DNA of 64,000 nt from Denitromonas iodatirespirans (GCF_018524365.1 NZ_JAEKFT010000023.1:17635-81634); one strand, 5' to 3'; shown: positions 25,244 through 34,438, counted from the first letter of the stretch. Notes: a model not told the origin generated them from the sequence alone. Program-made: numbers and translations.

Positions 25244-26351
25244 ACGAGAGCGATTGAGTCGAGCCGAAACCACCGATATCTACGCGCAACAGATTCGACC
25301 GGCAAGGCTCGATCGAGCGCAAAGCGTTGACGCGCCGAAGGCAATCATTGTGATTGGCCATCCTGGCGCCGGCGCGGACCTGGTAGCACGTGAAAGCCTG
25401 CGCGCCCTCGGGCATCAACAAACCGTTCTCATATCAACGGAATCTCTGCGAGAACATTCCCCAGCGTGGCAGGGCAGGGCGCCCGGACACACCCCGCCGG
25501 TGAAGCAAACGCAACCAGAGACTGACAAATGGGTCGATCGCCTGACCAAAGATGCGATTGAGAAGCGCACCAACATCGTCATTGATGGCACGCTGAGCGC
25601 AAACGAGAAAGTGTCGGAAACCGTACAACTCCTGAAATCCAAGGGGTTTCAGGTTGAGGCCATCCTGGTTTCTCGCGACATTGAGTCCAGCCGACTATTG
25701 GCCACCGCAAAGTATCTGAGCGCCCGCGAGTACGATATTGCGCCGCGCTTCTTCGATGAGCCAGCAATGCAACGAGCAGTAAGCCAAAGCGTTGCAGTCG
25801 CAACCAGATTTGAAGCTGACAAACTCGTCGACAAAATCTCGGTGGTCGATGGTGATTCGCTTCTGTACGCAAACCAGCTCCGCGATGGCGCCTGGGGAAA
25901 AAAGCCTCGCGCCGGCGAGCTGCTCGAACAACGTCTCGCGCCAGTGAAGACCCCGAACCAACTGGCAATAGAGGTCACGCGATGGGAATCGCTCGCGCGC
26001 CACATCAAAAGCGATCCATTGATTCCGACAGAAACCGCAAAGCAGATTTCCGCCTGGCAGATGGACTCTAAGACCCGCGCGCAGAACGATCCGCTGGCCC
26101 AGCGGCTGGCTGTGCGGAACGAAGAAGCAAATACGTTCCTCCACACCCCGGTCAGTGAGCTTGGCAAGGTCTTGCCACAGTATGGGAAACAAATCGCCCG
26201 GCTCGCTGCCGCACAAGAAGTGGCGCAGCAAACGTTCAAGCTGGCGTCAGACCGAGACAGTTTTGTGGCGGCCGCAAAGACAAAGATTGCGAACGATATA
26301 GCGCAAGGAAAGATTGCGCCGTCGAAGGGCAAAGAGGATCTGGCTCGCTAA
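25233..26351 (+). CDS. Zeta toxin-like protein with a degenerate P-loop
   Basis: ATG 25233 gives 372 residues. The zeta fold is recognisable: KAIIVIGHPGAGADL (residues 36-50), VLISTESLREHSPAW, KRTNIVIDGTLSANEKV and VEAILVSRDIESSRLLATAK. The Walker A motif should read GxxxxGK[ST], but here it reads GHPGAGAD, so Lys and Ser/Thr are replaced by Ala48 and Asp49. The aspartate of the IDxDxF region is also missing, with STES in its place. Kinase activity is therefore unlikely. The frame is otherwise intact, which argues for a retained non-catalytic function. The C-terminal half is a helical extension. Confidence 0.7.
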   Translation: MAYERERLSRAETTDIYAQQIRPARLDRAQSVDAPKAIIVIGHPGAGADLVARESLRALGHQQTVLISTESLREHSPAWQGRAPGHTPPVKQTQPETDKWVDRLTKDAIEKRTNIVIDGTLSANEKVSETVQLLKSKGFQVEAILVSRDIESSRLLATAKYLSAREYDIAPRFFDEPAMQRAVSQSVAVATRFEADKLVDKISVVDGDSLLYANQLRDGAWGKKPRAGELLEQRLAPVKTPNQLAIEVTRWESLARHIKSDPLIPTETAKQISAWQMDSKTRAQNDPLAQRLAVRNEEANTFLHTPVSELGKVLPQYGKQIARLAAAQEVAQQTFKLASDRDSFVAAAKTKIANDIAQGKIAPSKGKEDLAR

Positions 26352-26698
26352 TCCGATTCCGCCCGCACGATACCTGTAAAAAACTGCTCTTCCGTCTCGA
26401 AGAGTGCGGCCGAAACAGCCGATCGACACTGTTTTCTTGCTTTGTCGCATGCCTCAAGCGTTGAAAACACCAAAGCATCCTCTGGGCGCCGCGCCCAGAC
26501 GCGCCGGACCGCCTCAGGCGTAATTTCCAACTGCGCGAGGAATTCATCTGCATCGACCAGATGAACCACATACCCGATAAACCGCGCCTCCGCTGGAATG
26601 CCGAGCTCAAGTTTGGCCGCCTCAAGCGAATCACGTACACGACCCTGCTTGCCCTTGGTGCGCTGCTCCCTTGTGCCTCGTCGCTTGGTTTCGCCCAT
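26348..26698 (-). CDS. Hypothetical protein convergent to the second zeta gene
   Basis: ATG 26698 on the minus strand is preceded by AGAGGGAG and gives 116 residues. The N-terminus is highly basic (GETKRRGTREQRTKGKQGRV). The remainder is a compact domain (FIGYVVHLVDADEFLAQLEI, AVRRVWARRPEDALVF). Its stop overlaps the zeta-like gene tail to tail by 4 bases. A longer upstream frame is rejected because it lacks a ribosome binding site. Function unknown. Confidence 0.55.
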   Translation of the reverse strand: MGETKRRGTREQRTKGKQGRVRDSLEAAKLELGIPAEARFIGYVVHLVDADEFLAQLEITPEAVRRVWARRPEDALVFSTLEACDKARKQCRSAVSAALFETEEQFFTGIVRAESD

Positions 26699-26946
26699 GA
26701 AAAAAAAACTCCCTCTAGGGGTGAACATCCAAAAAAAAATGACCGTCATTGGGTAAAAGCATGCCATATCGATACTGACTGCAAAAGCAATACTCATCAT
26801 CTGACAGTATCTGTATGACATAATTCGGCGTCCAGCCGGGCACGGCTGTCTATAGCATTCCCGTCCTGTCACCCCTATCGCGAGCTGACGTCAGGCACCA
26901 GCGTCTCCGGAATCCCGGAACCGGTCGGTCAAGAGGAGTAGCACCC

Positions 26947-27639
26947 ATGTTTTTCAGGAAGTCGCGCGCAGCCAACCCTCGTAGCGAACGCCGCGAGAAA
27001 TTTCAGGCGGTCATGCACATGGCGGCTGAGATGAACAAGTGCAACCCGCGCGGTTTGCAGCAATTGATCTTTGCGTTGCTGCGGCCACTCCAGGCCGAGC
27101 AAATGCTTGCCGTCGCCGAAAACGTCCAGCATGGCGCACCAGCGGAGATAGAGGCGTCGAGCTTCTTTTTTCAAACAAGCGAGATCATCTCGGAGACAGC
27201 GTGTTGGGTACAGCCAACTCCCAACATCAGGCTCGATCTGAAGCAAGACATTATCTTGCCCACCCCTTGGGTGCGCGCTCGCTTTGCAAGCGCGCTGTCA
27301 CACATTGGCCAGGGCAGGGCAATGGGCGCATGGAAGGAAGACACCAATCATGTAATCGCACTTTGGTTGCCGTGGCGCATCGGATTCGTGAACGGAGGCA
27401 ACCATTCGATCACTGCCGGCATTCTTCGCGGTGAAGGGACCGTGACAGCAAGAGACGTCTTCGACATGAGCCCACTCCTGGAGCGTGTCACCTGCGACGG
27501 TGACAGGTATTTTGATACCGTGAAAAATCGGGTTGTGGGTGAGGTCCAGGATCACCGTCGAGCTGCAGTATTCGAGATCGGACGGTTGATCATGCAGCAA
27601 AGGGCGACCCCATCCGTACTCCAGCTCGTCCCCCGCTAG
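26947..27639 (+). CDS. Hypothetical protein of plasmid-type context
   Basis: ATG 26947 follows GAGGAGTAGCACCC. The 230-residue soluble protein begins with a basic segment. It contains QTSEIISETACWVQPTPNIR, LPTPWVRARFASALSHIGQG and ITAGILRGEGTVTARDVFDM. I do not firmly recognise the family. The HTH gene follows 29 bases downstream, so the two are probably co-transcribed. Confidence 0.6.
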   Translation: MFFRKSRAANPRSERREKFQAVMHMAAEMNKCNPRGLQQLIFALLRPLQAEQMLAVAENVQHGAPAEIEASSFFFQTSEIISETACWVQPTPNIRLDLKQDIILPTPWVRARFASALSHIGQGRAMGAWKEDTNHVIALWLPWRIGFVNGGNHSITAGILRGEGTVTARDVFDMSPLLERVTCDGDRYFDTVKNRVVGEVQDHRRAAVFEIGRLIMQQRATPSVLQLVPR

Positions 27640-27668
27640 AATCCGAGCCAAACGAGGAATTTCAATAG

Positions 27669-27983
27669 ATGGCAAAGCTCTACGATGCGCCCAATTTTTC
27701 GAAGAAGATCAACGCTGCCCGCGTGTCCCGGTTTCGGAAGCTCTTGGCGAACCCCATGCAACTCCGGGAATCCGACAACTACAACCAAAGTGACTACTGG
27801 CGACTCTACGGTGTCTCGCAGTCGGCCGGCAGCCGAATGGAAAACGGGAGGCCGCTTTCCGGCTCAACCCAGATCCTCATTGTGCTCAAGGCCCTTGGCC
27901 GGATCAGTGACGAAGACCTGATCGATGCGGTGCGCCTGGTCGAAGAGGTAGGGCTGCCGCGACGCGGCCAAGCCGACGACTAG
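27669..27983 (+). CDS. Helix-turn-helix DNA-binding protein
   Basis: The 104-residue protein contains SDYWRLYGVSQSAGSRMENG followed by RPLSGSTQILIVLKALGRIS, an XRE-like HTH with a recognition helix around SQSAGSRMENG. It follows the preceding hypothetical gene closely and has GAGGAAT upstream. It may regulate this two-gene unit. Confidence 0.65.
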   Translation: MAKLYDAPNFSKKINAARVSRFRKLLANPMQLRESDNYNQSDYWRLYGVSQSAGSRMENGRPLSGSTQILIVLKALGRISDEDLIDAVRLVEEVGLPRRGQADD

Positions 27984-28096
27984 ATGAGCTAACGCGATAG
28001 AAGCATGGCTCCCACGACTGCTCCCGCTCAACCAAATCACTTCAGGTGGGGCCTTCAAGGTGGCGAAATCGGCTCATAAGACCCGGTTGTCTTTGC

Positions 28097-28371
28097 GCGT
28101 TGAATCAAGGCAGATCGCCCGAATCAGTTGTGGGTGTCAGATTTCACCTATGTGTCGACTTGGCAGGGCTGGCTGTACGTGGCCTTTGTCATCGATGTCT
28201 TTGCCCGCCGTATCGTGGGCTGGCGCGTGAGCAGTTCGATGAGCACCGACTTTGTCCTCGATGCGTTGGAGCAGGCCTTGTATGCTCGCCAGCCCGGTGC
28301 GGAGGAAGCCTTGATCCACCAGTCGGATCGAGGTTCGCAGTACGTCTCTATTCGCTACAGCGAGCGACAGA
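28097..28371 (+). pseudogene. IS3-family transposase (OrfB) internal fragment
   Basis: The frame after the stop at about 28094 reads ADRPNQLWVSDFTYVSTW, then LYVAFVIDVFARRIVGWRVS and IHQSDRGSQYVSIRYSERQ. This is the middle of the IS3-family integrase core, with the first two catalytic aspartates (DFTY and DRG). The third catalytic residue and both termini are missing, and the similarity stops abruptly after SERQ. No terminal inverted repeats were found. It marks an old insertion next to the methylase cassette. Confidence 0.8.
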
Positions 28372-28589
28372 GGACTGCATTCGGCCAGAAGCGGACGGTC
28401 GTGCACACGGCGGGAAGCAGCCGCTCGCGATGGGCCGCGCGGTCTTGAGCCGTGGGCTGAGCCGGCAACGTAAAGGATATTCTTCGCGGGGCCCGGAGTC
28501 ACACGGCGGCGAGCCGAACAGGGAAGGACCGCCGCTAAGAGCCCGCTTTGTGCGACTGGCGCGTAAAACCGTCCTTACCCGCGCTGCGC
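28372..28589. other. Junction sequence after the IS fragment
   Basis: This GC-rich sequence has overlapping frames but no family signature. It separates the transposase remnant from the 3' end of the nuclease gene, and may contain scrambled remnants of either. Confidence 0.35.
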
Positions 28590-29318
28590 TCAGGTCGCAC
28601 CGCGACGGTGCCGAGACCGCGTCACGGAGACTGCTGGCGTGGCGGGAGCCGCGCATGGGATCAATGTATGCAGCAGCCTGATTGGTTCGCCAGAAGCGAC
28701 GCGTGGCCGACCGTGGTTCGTGTCGAACCTGGCCCAGGTCGGATCGGACTGGGATGGTCGGATAACTACCTGACCTGCCGCGTCAGCAATGCAGCACAAG
28801 CGGCTGCGGTAGTCCGTCTGGTCGATGTAGGCGGCCAGCGCCGATGCCTCCGTATCCAGGTTGTTCGGGCTAAACGCGCACATGACGCCGAAGGCATGCC
28901 CCTGGGCATACTTGCCCTCCACGAAGCGGTTCATACCGTCGAAGCAATAGCGCCAGCGGCTGTCGGCACTCCCATCCAGCTTCTTGAACTCGATCACCAG
29001 ATGCGGAGTTCCGGGAGCGCCTAGAATGACGCGGATGTCCGCCCTGGCCACCCGCGTCGTTCGCCCGTCGGCGTCGCGCCGCAATTCCCACGTCTCGGCC
29101 TGAAAGTCGCAGTCCATGCGCTTGGTCAAGCGACGCTCCCGGTCTTCCAAGGCCTCGCAGAGATTGTCGGTCAGCACCGTTTCATCATGCGAGAACGAAA
29201 CGGCCTCCGCAAATTCCCGCTGGAGGGAGCCCCATGTATCGAAGACGTACGCAAGAACATCCGGGATGCGCGGGCTCGGGAAGACATCAAACCAGGCTGA
29301 GGACGGGTGTGTCGTCAT
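28590..29318 (-). CDS. PD-(D/E)XK nuclease-like partner of the N6 methylase
   Basis: ATG 29318 overlaps the methylase stop (ATGA). The 242-residue protein contains RADIRVILG followed by HLVIEFKKLDG. D94, E110 and K112 give the D-X15-E-X-K core of PD-(D/E)XK nucleases. The following RYCFDGMNRFVEGKYAQGHA is a conserved-looking helix. It probably supplies DNA cleavage to the methylase encoded upstream. The last roughly 20 residues are low-complexity and lie next to the IS junction, so the C-terminus may have been altered. The family itself is not named with confidence. Confidence 0.6.
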   Translation of the reverse strand: MTTHPSSAWFDVFPSPRIPDVLAYVFDTWGSLQREFAEAVSFSHDETVLTDNLCEALEDRERRLTKRMDCDFQAETWELRRDADGRTTRVARADIRVILGAPGTPHLVIEFKKLDGSADSRWRYCFDGMNRFVEGKYAQGHAFGVMCAFSPNNLDTEASALAAYIDQTDYRSRLCCIADAAGQVVIRPSQSDPTWARFDTNHGRPRVASGEPIRLLHTLIPCAAPATPAVSVTRSRHRRGAT

Positions 29319-32300
29319 TGATACGCCCGCTCCCATGCCGCGGAATGCACCGTTTGAACGATGCGATCGGCGTCCGTGAGCGCGGTTCTGGCCAGCCAGA
29401 ATCTGCGGCGCAGCGGTTTCACGAAAAAGAAGGAGTCACCCGCCAGCACCATGATGTTGGGAATCTTGAAGAGATCGTCTGGATCCGTCTGCGCGGTGCG
29501 TTTGCTAAGACTGACGTGCAGTTCTTCGAGCAATTTCTGAAAGGCATCGTGGGACGTGAGCAGCCCGACAGCGTCGTCTCGCCCGCGGCTCGTCTGGATC
29601 TGGACCGCGCCAAAGAAGCCTCCGCTGCCATCCACGACGACGCGGACCTCGAGCGCGCCCTTGCCCCCGTTGCGCGCGCGCCAGTCCGAGAGTTCGTTGG
29701 TGAGCGCCGCCACGTACGCCTGAATTTCGTGCTTGTCTGGGCGATGCAGCAGTGGCGTCGCGAGCCGCTCATAGTCGGGTGGCTGAATGGACTTCGCCAC
29801 GACCCGGACCGTGTCCTGCACAAGTACACGTTCAGCAGTCGTCAATTGGAAATAGTCGTAGACTAGGCCGTCGAGTCGATCATTGATGTTCGAGTAGGCA
29901 TGGTCGCGCTGCCACTCCGGCACTTTCGCCAGTTCGTCGAACAACGACGACACGGTCGCGACAATCCGTGCTGCTGCGTTGCCATCCGGGTGTCGCTCGG
30001 GCGCGCAGAACGGAAAGGTTTCGATATCGTCCAGCGCGATCCGCGGCCGCTCGCCGATTACCGAGTAGCCGGTCATCACCATCAGATAGGAGGCCAGCGG
30101 CGATCTAAGGTAGGCCGTGAGCAACTTCAGCAGGCCAGCATCGGCCCGCCCCCCTCCGATCGCTCCGATCGACGACGTGAAGGCGAACGGCATGTCGGTA
30201 TAGACCGCACGCACGGCATGTCCGTCGGCAAGACCATCGGGGAAGATGACCCGCGGCCCCTGATACAGACGTGCATTGCGGCCGCCCGGGCTTGCCACAA
30301 TCGAGAAGTGATCGCGGACCCGTTCCAGCTGTGCGTCCGACGCGATCAATGGGTAACTGCCGGGCAGCCTCTCCGCCTGAAGAAAAGCCAGCTTCTGCAG
30401 TGGGCCCAGATCGCGGTCCGGGTTGCTGGAGTTGGGTGCATGAAAGCCCTTGCCGGACAGCCAGCGCTCCTCGCGCGACATCATGGTCGCGCCCACCGTC
30501 CCAAGGCGTTGAAGCCGCCGCAGCAGATCGATGTCGCGACGTTCGCCCCAATAGCTCGAGATAAGCAAGTAGGGCATATCGTAGACCTCGCGCGCGCGCA
30601 GCATCTTCCTGTCGACTGCGTGAAGGGCAAGACGTCCCAGGGCAAGACTGACGTCGGCCTTGGGCGTCCAGTATTCGACGATCTCATCGGTGAGCGAGAT
30701 TGTGGCCTCCACCCTCGGGCGCGGTCGTGCGCACACGACCGCGCAAGGATGCTTCGCCGCCGGGAAGAGCAGGCGGCGAACGTCGGCGAAGTTGATAACC
30801 CGCTCGATCTGCGCCTCCTCCAGCAATCGCTGACGGAACGTGCAGGATTGGCTGCTCGCGCCGATCACGAGGTTGAGGGGCATAATGAGCGTCACGACGC
30901 CACCCGGCTTGACGCTGTGCATCGCCCGATAGGCAAATCCCGCCGCGATCTGCCGTCGGCCGATCGGGTACGGCGGCTCCTGCTTGCGGCACCACTCTTC
31001 CCATGTCGGCTTCTCGCTGCCGGCCGATTCGCGCCACGGCGGGTTGCATAGGAAGATATCAAACCTTCCCGAGGCCGCGAACGGATTCTTGTTGGAAAAG
31101 AAGTCGCCGTACTCGGCACCTTTCTGGATGTTCAGGCCCGGCCCGATCAGCTTCGGCAGCTTGAGCTGTTCGTCGGTCTGCAGCAGAGAGATGTCCGACG
31201 GATCGAGTCCTTCGAGCAACGACAGGTACAGACTGAACGCAGTGATCCAGCAGGCAGTCTCGTCGAGGTCATTGCCGAAGATCGTGCGCTGCATGAGCGA
31301 CACGCGTTCGGTGAAGCGAAGGCGGCTGCCGCTCTTGATCTCGGCATACCGCAGCATCTTGCGAAAAGCTGTCGTGAGAAGAATGCCCGAACCGCAAGCA
31401 CCGTCGTAGACCGCGCACTCGGAAGGATCCGGGAACGACTCGAACGCCTGCTCGGTCACCAGATTGGCCAGATGCCGGGGCGTGTAGTAGGCGCCCAGCG
31501 CGCCCTGACGATCCTTCAGCAGCGTTTCGTAGATGCCCGAAATGAGCTCGACGGGGATGTGGCTGAAGTCGTAGCGCCAGAAAGAGCCTTGGCCGGTTTC
31601 GACGTCGACTGCCTCGAGGAACTGATGGATCGCCCAGAAGGCGCGCTGTCCCAAGCTCGACCAAGGCGGCGCACCGCCGTCGCGAGAACTCAGAAAGTCA
31701 CCGTTGAAATCGGCTCTGAGCCGTTTGAGCAGACGGTCGACGCCTTGTCCATCCTGTCGGGACACGTAGGCTTTCAGCAAATCGAGCTGGTGGGATCGGC
31801 GGTAGGCATCGCCCACGATCCCCCGCTGCTCAAGGTAGCAGAGGAAGATGACCTGGGCCATCAAGGCCTCAGCTTGGCTGTCGCTCAGTCTGTCCTTGGT
31901 GAGCTGCTTCACTACCTCGCGGAGGTTGGCGAGTAGGCGCTGATCCACTCGCTCCTCGGGCATAAACCAGTCGGACAGCCGATCCTTGATGAAACCGGAT
32001 TGGACTTCGTAGGCCGACCAGCGGCCGCGCTTGGCGGCTTCGGTGCGCACAAGGGTATCGGGTGCGGCATCGCGGTCGTTTACCGCGTAAGCGGCCAAGC
32101 CCTCGCGATCGAGCACGAGCACGACGGAGGCCAGGTTCTGGTTCCAGACGCGTTGGCGGATGTGCTCCACACGTTGCGCGTGCGGCTGGGCAAGCGTGGT
32201 GGCGTCGATGAAGCAGACGGTCGGTTGCTCGCCGACACAGAAAACGGCCGAGGCGCCGATGCCGCGGTCTGGCGCCAGCATCTCCTCGATCTCTGCCGCG

Positions 32301-32395
32301 TACTGCCGCGTACCTACTGTCTTTCCGGCCCGGAAGAGTTCGTCCGGGAAGTCGGTGTAGGCGAGTTCGGCCAGCCAGCTATCGACCGCCCTCAT
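29315..32395 (-). CDS. Large N6-adenine DNA methylase of an Eco57I/type II-like family
   Basis: ATG 32395 is preceded by GGAGGCGACC; a GTG at 32407 is less likely. The 1026-residue protein has methylase motif I as VYDGACGSGI near residue 331, and NPPW near residue 451. Both are typical of N6-adenine methyltransferases. LGAYYTPRHLANLVTEQAF before motif I is the usual YTP signature. The N-terminal 300 residues and the C-terminal TRD-like half are separate domains. No E-X-K nuclease core was found inside, unlike single-chain type IIG enzymes. The nuclease seems to be the downstream coupled gene. Confidence 0.8.
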   Translation of the reverse strand: MRAVDSWLAELAYTDFPDELFRAGKTVGTRQYAAEIEEMLAPDRGIGASAVFCVGEQPTVCFIDATTLAQPHAQRVEHIRQRVWNQNLASVVLVLDREGLAAYAVNDRDAAPDTLVRTEAAKRGRWSAYEVQSGFIKDRLSDWFMPEERVDQRLLANLREVVKQLTKDRLSDSQAEALMAQVIFLCYLEQRGIVGDAYRRSHQLDLLKAYVSRQDGQGVDRLLKRLRADFNGDFLSSRDGGAPPWSSLGQRAFWAIHQFLEAVDVETGQGSFWRYDFSHIPVELISGIYETLLKDRQGALGAYYTPRHLANLVTEQAFESFPDPSECAVYDGACGSGILLTTAFRKMLRYAEIKSGSRLRFTERVSLMQRTIFGNDLDETACWITAFSLYLSLLEGLDPSDISLLQTDEQLKLPKLIGPGLNIQKGAEYGDFFSNKNPFAASGRFDIFLCNPPWRESAGSEKPTWEEWCRKQEPPYPIGRRQIAAGFAYRAMHSVKPGGVVTLIMPLNLVIGASSQSCTFRQRLLEEAQIERVINFADVRRLLFPAAKHPCAVVCARPRPRVEATISLTDEIVEYWTPKADVSLALGRLALHAVDRKMLRAREVYDMPYLLISSYWGERRDIDLLRRLQRLGTVGATMMSREERWLSGKGFHAPNSSNPDRDLGPLQKLAFLQAERLPGSYPLIASDAQLERVRDHFSIVASPGGRNARLYQGPRVIFPDGLADGHAVRAVYTDMPFAFTSSIGAIGGGRADAGLLKLLTAYLRSPLASYLMVMTGYSVIGERPRIALDDIETFPFCAPERHPDGNAAARIVATVSSLFDELAKVPEWQRDHAYSNINDRLDGLVYDYFQLTTAERVLVQDTVRVVAKSIQPPDYERLATPLLHRPDKHEIQAYVAALTNELSDWRARNGGKGALEVRVVVDGSGGFFGAVQIQTSRGRDDAVGLLTSHDAFQKLLEELHVSLSKRTAQTDPDDLFKIPNIMVLAGDSFFFVKPLRRRFWLARTALTDADRIVQTVHSAAWERAYQ

Positions 32396-32441
32396 GGTCG
32401 CCTCCACACTTCAGCTAGGAATGACCATCCGCGAGCCGGGA

Positions 32442-32903
32442 TCATCGCACGGCCATCGCAGCAAACAACGGGAGCTGTCCAGTAGGTTCGACAAATCCGA
32501 AATCGGTCGACAGCGCGTCGAGATGGGGGTCCAGCCGGATGATCAGAGAGTCGGTGTCCACTGTGCGAATTTCCGGCAGCGGAACGATGTCGTACTGGGC
32601 TCCCGCTTGGAGCACCAGCGCTGATCCACGCAGGGCATGGAACGGCCTTTTCTCAAGCCGTTGAGCCAGCGCCGCAAAGAGGTCGCGCTGTGCCTGCAAC
32701 TCGATATGAAAGGTTTCCTTGAACACGACTGCCAGCCTCAACAACAAAACGGTTTGCCACGCATAGCGAGCCCTGGATCCCGGCCCATTGGGCTGCACAT
32801 CGGGTTTGATCAGGCCGCGCCGATTGGTCCACTCGCGCAACTGGTCCGTCGTCAAACCGGTCAGTTTCTGGGCCTCACCTGCCGTTACCAGCCGCTTCGC
32901 CAC
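32442..32903 (-). CDS. MerR-like regulator of the methylase cassette
   Basis: The frame starts with GTG 32903. The 153-residue protein begins TAGEAQKLTGLTTDQLREWT and continues NRRGLIKPDVQPNGPGSRAR, the winged-helix arrangement of MerR-type regulators. The C-terminal half is unlike metal-sensing MerR proteins and has no Cys pair. It lies 46 bases upstream of the methylase on the same strand, so it probably controls expression of the cassette, as controller proteins do in restriction-modification loci. Confidence 0.65.
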   Translation of the reverse strand: MAKRLVTAGEAQKLTGLTTDQLREWTNRRGLIKPDVQPNGPGSRARYAWQTVLLLRLAVVFKETFHIELQAQRDLFAALAQRLEKRPFHALRGSALVLQAGAQYDIVPLPEIRTVDTDSLIIRLDPHLDALSTDFGFVEPTGQLPLFAAMAVR

Positions 32904-33823
32904 CCTGCCCCCACACGAACCGCCACCAAGCGGGCATTATACCCACTTGTTCATGGCGATACCGCCTTTGCTTCAGAAATGTCTGCCGTGCAAGCACTCA
33001 TCGGCAACGGATTGGCGAGCAAACTGAGGCTCCCTTTTTGACGAGGCCCCGTCGGCTGTGCTAGGCAGCATCGCGCCCGGTCTCTGAACTTCCGCTCTAG
33101 GTCTCGATGAGCGTCCGCTTCGGGTCGAAACCGGCAGTTCGTCTTTTGAGGGTAGGTAAATAGTGCGCCAATCGAGAGCAACGCATTGAAGCGTCCTACA
33201 GCCTCGTCGGTATTCACCCGCGCGGAAATTGATCTTAACAATGCTCAACGGTCACTCGATAAGGGTCTCGACGCTCCTGTTCTGACGAACGGCAGCAATG
33301 GAAGAGAGAAAGCCTCAACAGATGCGAATCAGTAGGAACCTCTAATTCATGGGCGTTTGAGCACGGTGAATTTTCCGAACCCACCAATTTCTTCGTATTG
33401 CGGTCAGCGCACCAACAGAGGGCATGAACGCCGTTGAATTTTCAAAACCCTCTAAGTTTTAGTATGGCGGACTCATCGTTACGCTTCTATTGAATTACCG
33501 AAAACAGCGATAAATATAGTTATGTAAACCAAACTAGGGCCTACACATTGTGGATGTCTATGACACACCACCATAGTACGTTCAGGCCGCCCTCCTGCCT
33601 AACGCGAGCTGCCGAAAACAGCTGTTAACCTACAACCACATCACTGACGTCTTTTTGGCCAATACCGTCCTCCCAATCCTAGCGTTACTCGCGGGATATT
33701 CTTTCCGAAGATACTTTCACCAGCCTCCTGAGGCGCGGAGACTCGATGTAGCGCTTCCTTCCGGTGCCAGCCGTCGCCTCAGTGCGAAACGGCAACTGGC
33801 GCCCCAATATCTCGCCGCCCGAG
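32904..33823. other. Long non-coding stretch
   Basis: About 920 bases hold only short frames without a start signal or family. The segment 33330-33560 is AT-rich and contains two related stretches, GAATTTTCCGAACCC (near 33369) and GAATTTTCAAAACCC (near 33437). This may be a junction between the methylase cassette and the metal island. Confidence 0.4.
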
Positions 33824-34354
33824 TCAATGCCGCTTTGATCGAACTGAGGTCGACTCCTCGTCAATTTGCTCGACTACTTCTTCGCGACCAAGAAGCTTGG
33901 CCAAATCCCGAGAGTTCATCCCGGAGGCGTCTTGAGCATGGCCCCCGCTCCCGCCTTTGATTAGCACCTGAACAACATCGTCGTGTCCTTTGTAGACGGC
34001 CCAAAACAGAGCCAACTCGCCATCCTCATTTCGGAGATCGGGATTGGCGCCCAGCTGGATCAGTCGCGAAACAACGTGCGCGTGGCCGTTGAAGGCCGCC
34101 CAGAATAGCGGCGTCCAACCCGCGATATCTTGCGTATCGATACTTGCTCCATGTCGCAGCAATTCTTCTACCATCGCCCACTCGCGCCGATAGATCGCAT
34201 GAAACATCGCCGTACATCCCTGATCGTCGCGATGTCGATCTGGGGGCGCGAGTGAAAGCAACTCCCGCAATGCCCCCTCGTCACCACCCCTGATGGCATC
34301 GATCAGGGGCTGTACGGAATTTGGAGGCGGCGATGGTTTATGTCTGTTGTCCAT
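33824..34354 (-). CDS. Ankyrin-repeat protein
   Basis: The 176-residue protein contains three to four ankyrin repeats: CTAMFHAIYRREWAMVEELL, then GWTPLFWAAFNGHAHVVSRL and LALFWAVYKGHDDVVQVLIK, each with the GA(N/S) turn. There is no signal peptide, so it is probably a cytoplasmic protein-interaction module. It diverges from the czcR-like gene. A role in metal resistance is not indicated by the sequence. Confidence 0.85.
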   Translation of the reverse strand: MDNRHKPSPPPNSVQPLIDAIRGGDEGALRELLSLAPPDRHRDDQGCTAMFHAIYRREWAMVEELLRHGASIDTQDIAGWTPLFWAAFNGHAHVVSRLIQLGANPDLRNEDGELALFWAVYKGHDDVVQVLIKGGSGGHAQDASGMNSRDLAKLLGREEVVEQIDEESTSVRSKRH

Positions 34355-34438
34355 TTTTCTCTGAAGAGATGTCGCCTTGTCGCCGGGCGGATAGGCTTCA
34401 CTCTACGCGGTGTTCCTCGTCGATTTCCCAACCACTAC

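Noticed and set aside
28046..28681. 211-codon plus-strand frame across the IS3 fragment and junction
   Set aside because: It is out of frame with the transposase similarity, which lies in another frame; no coherent product.
29900..31051. 383-codon open frame on the plus strand
   Set aside because: Antisense to the N6 methylase, which has clear motifs; this frame has none.
33369..33451. Two near-identical GAATTTTC-AACCC stretches
   Set aside because: Only about 15 bases each, direct orientation, no element between them; too weak to call transposon ends or iterons.
33655..33960. 101-codon plus-strand frame before the ankyrin gene
   Set aside because: Partly antisense to the ankyrin gene and Arg/Ser-rich; no start signal.
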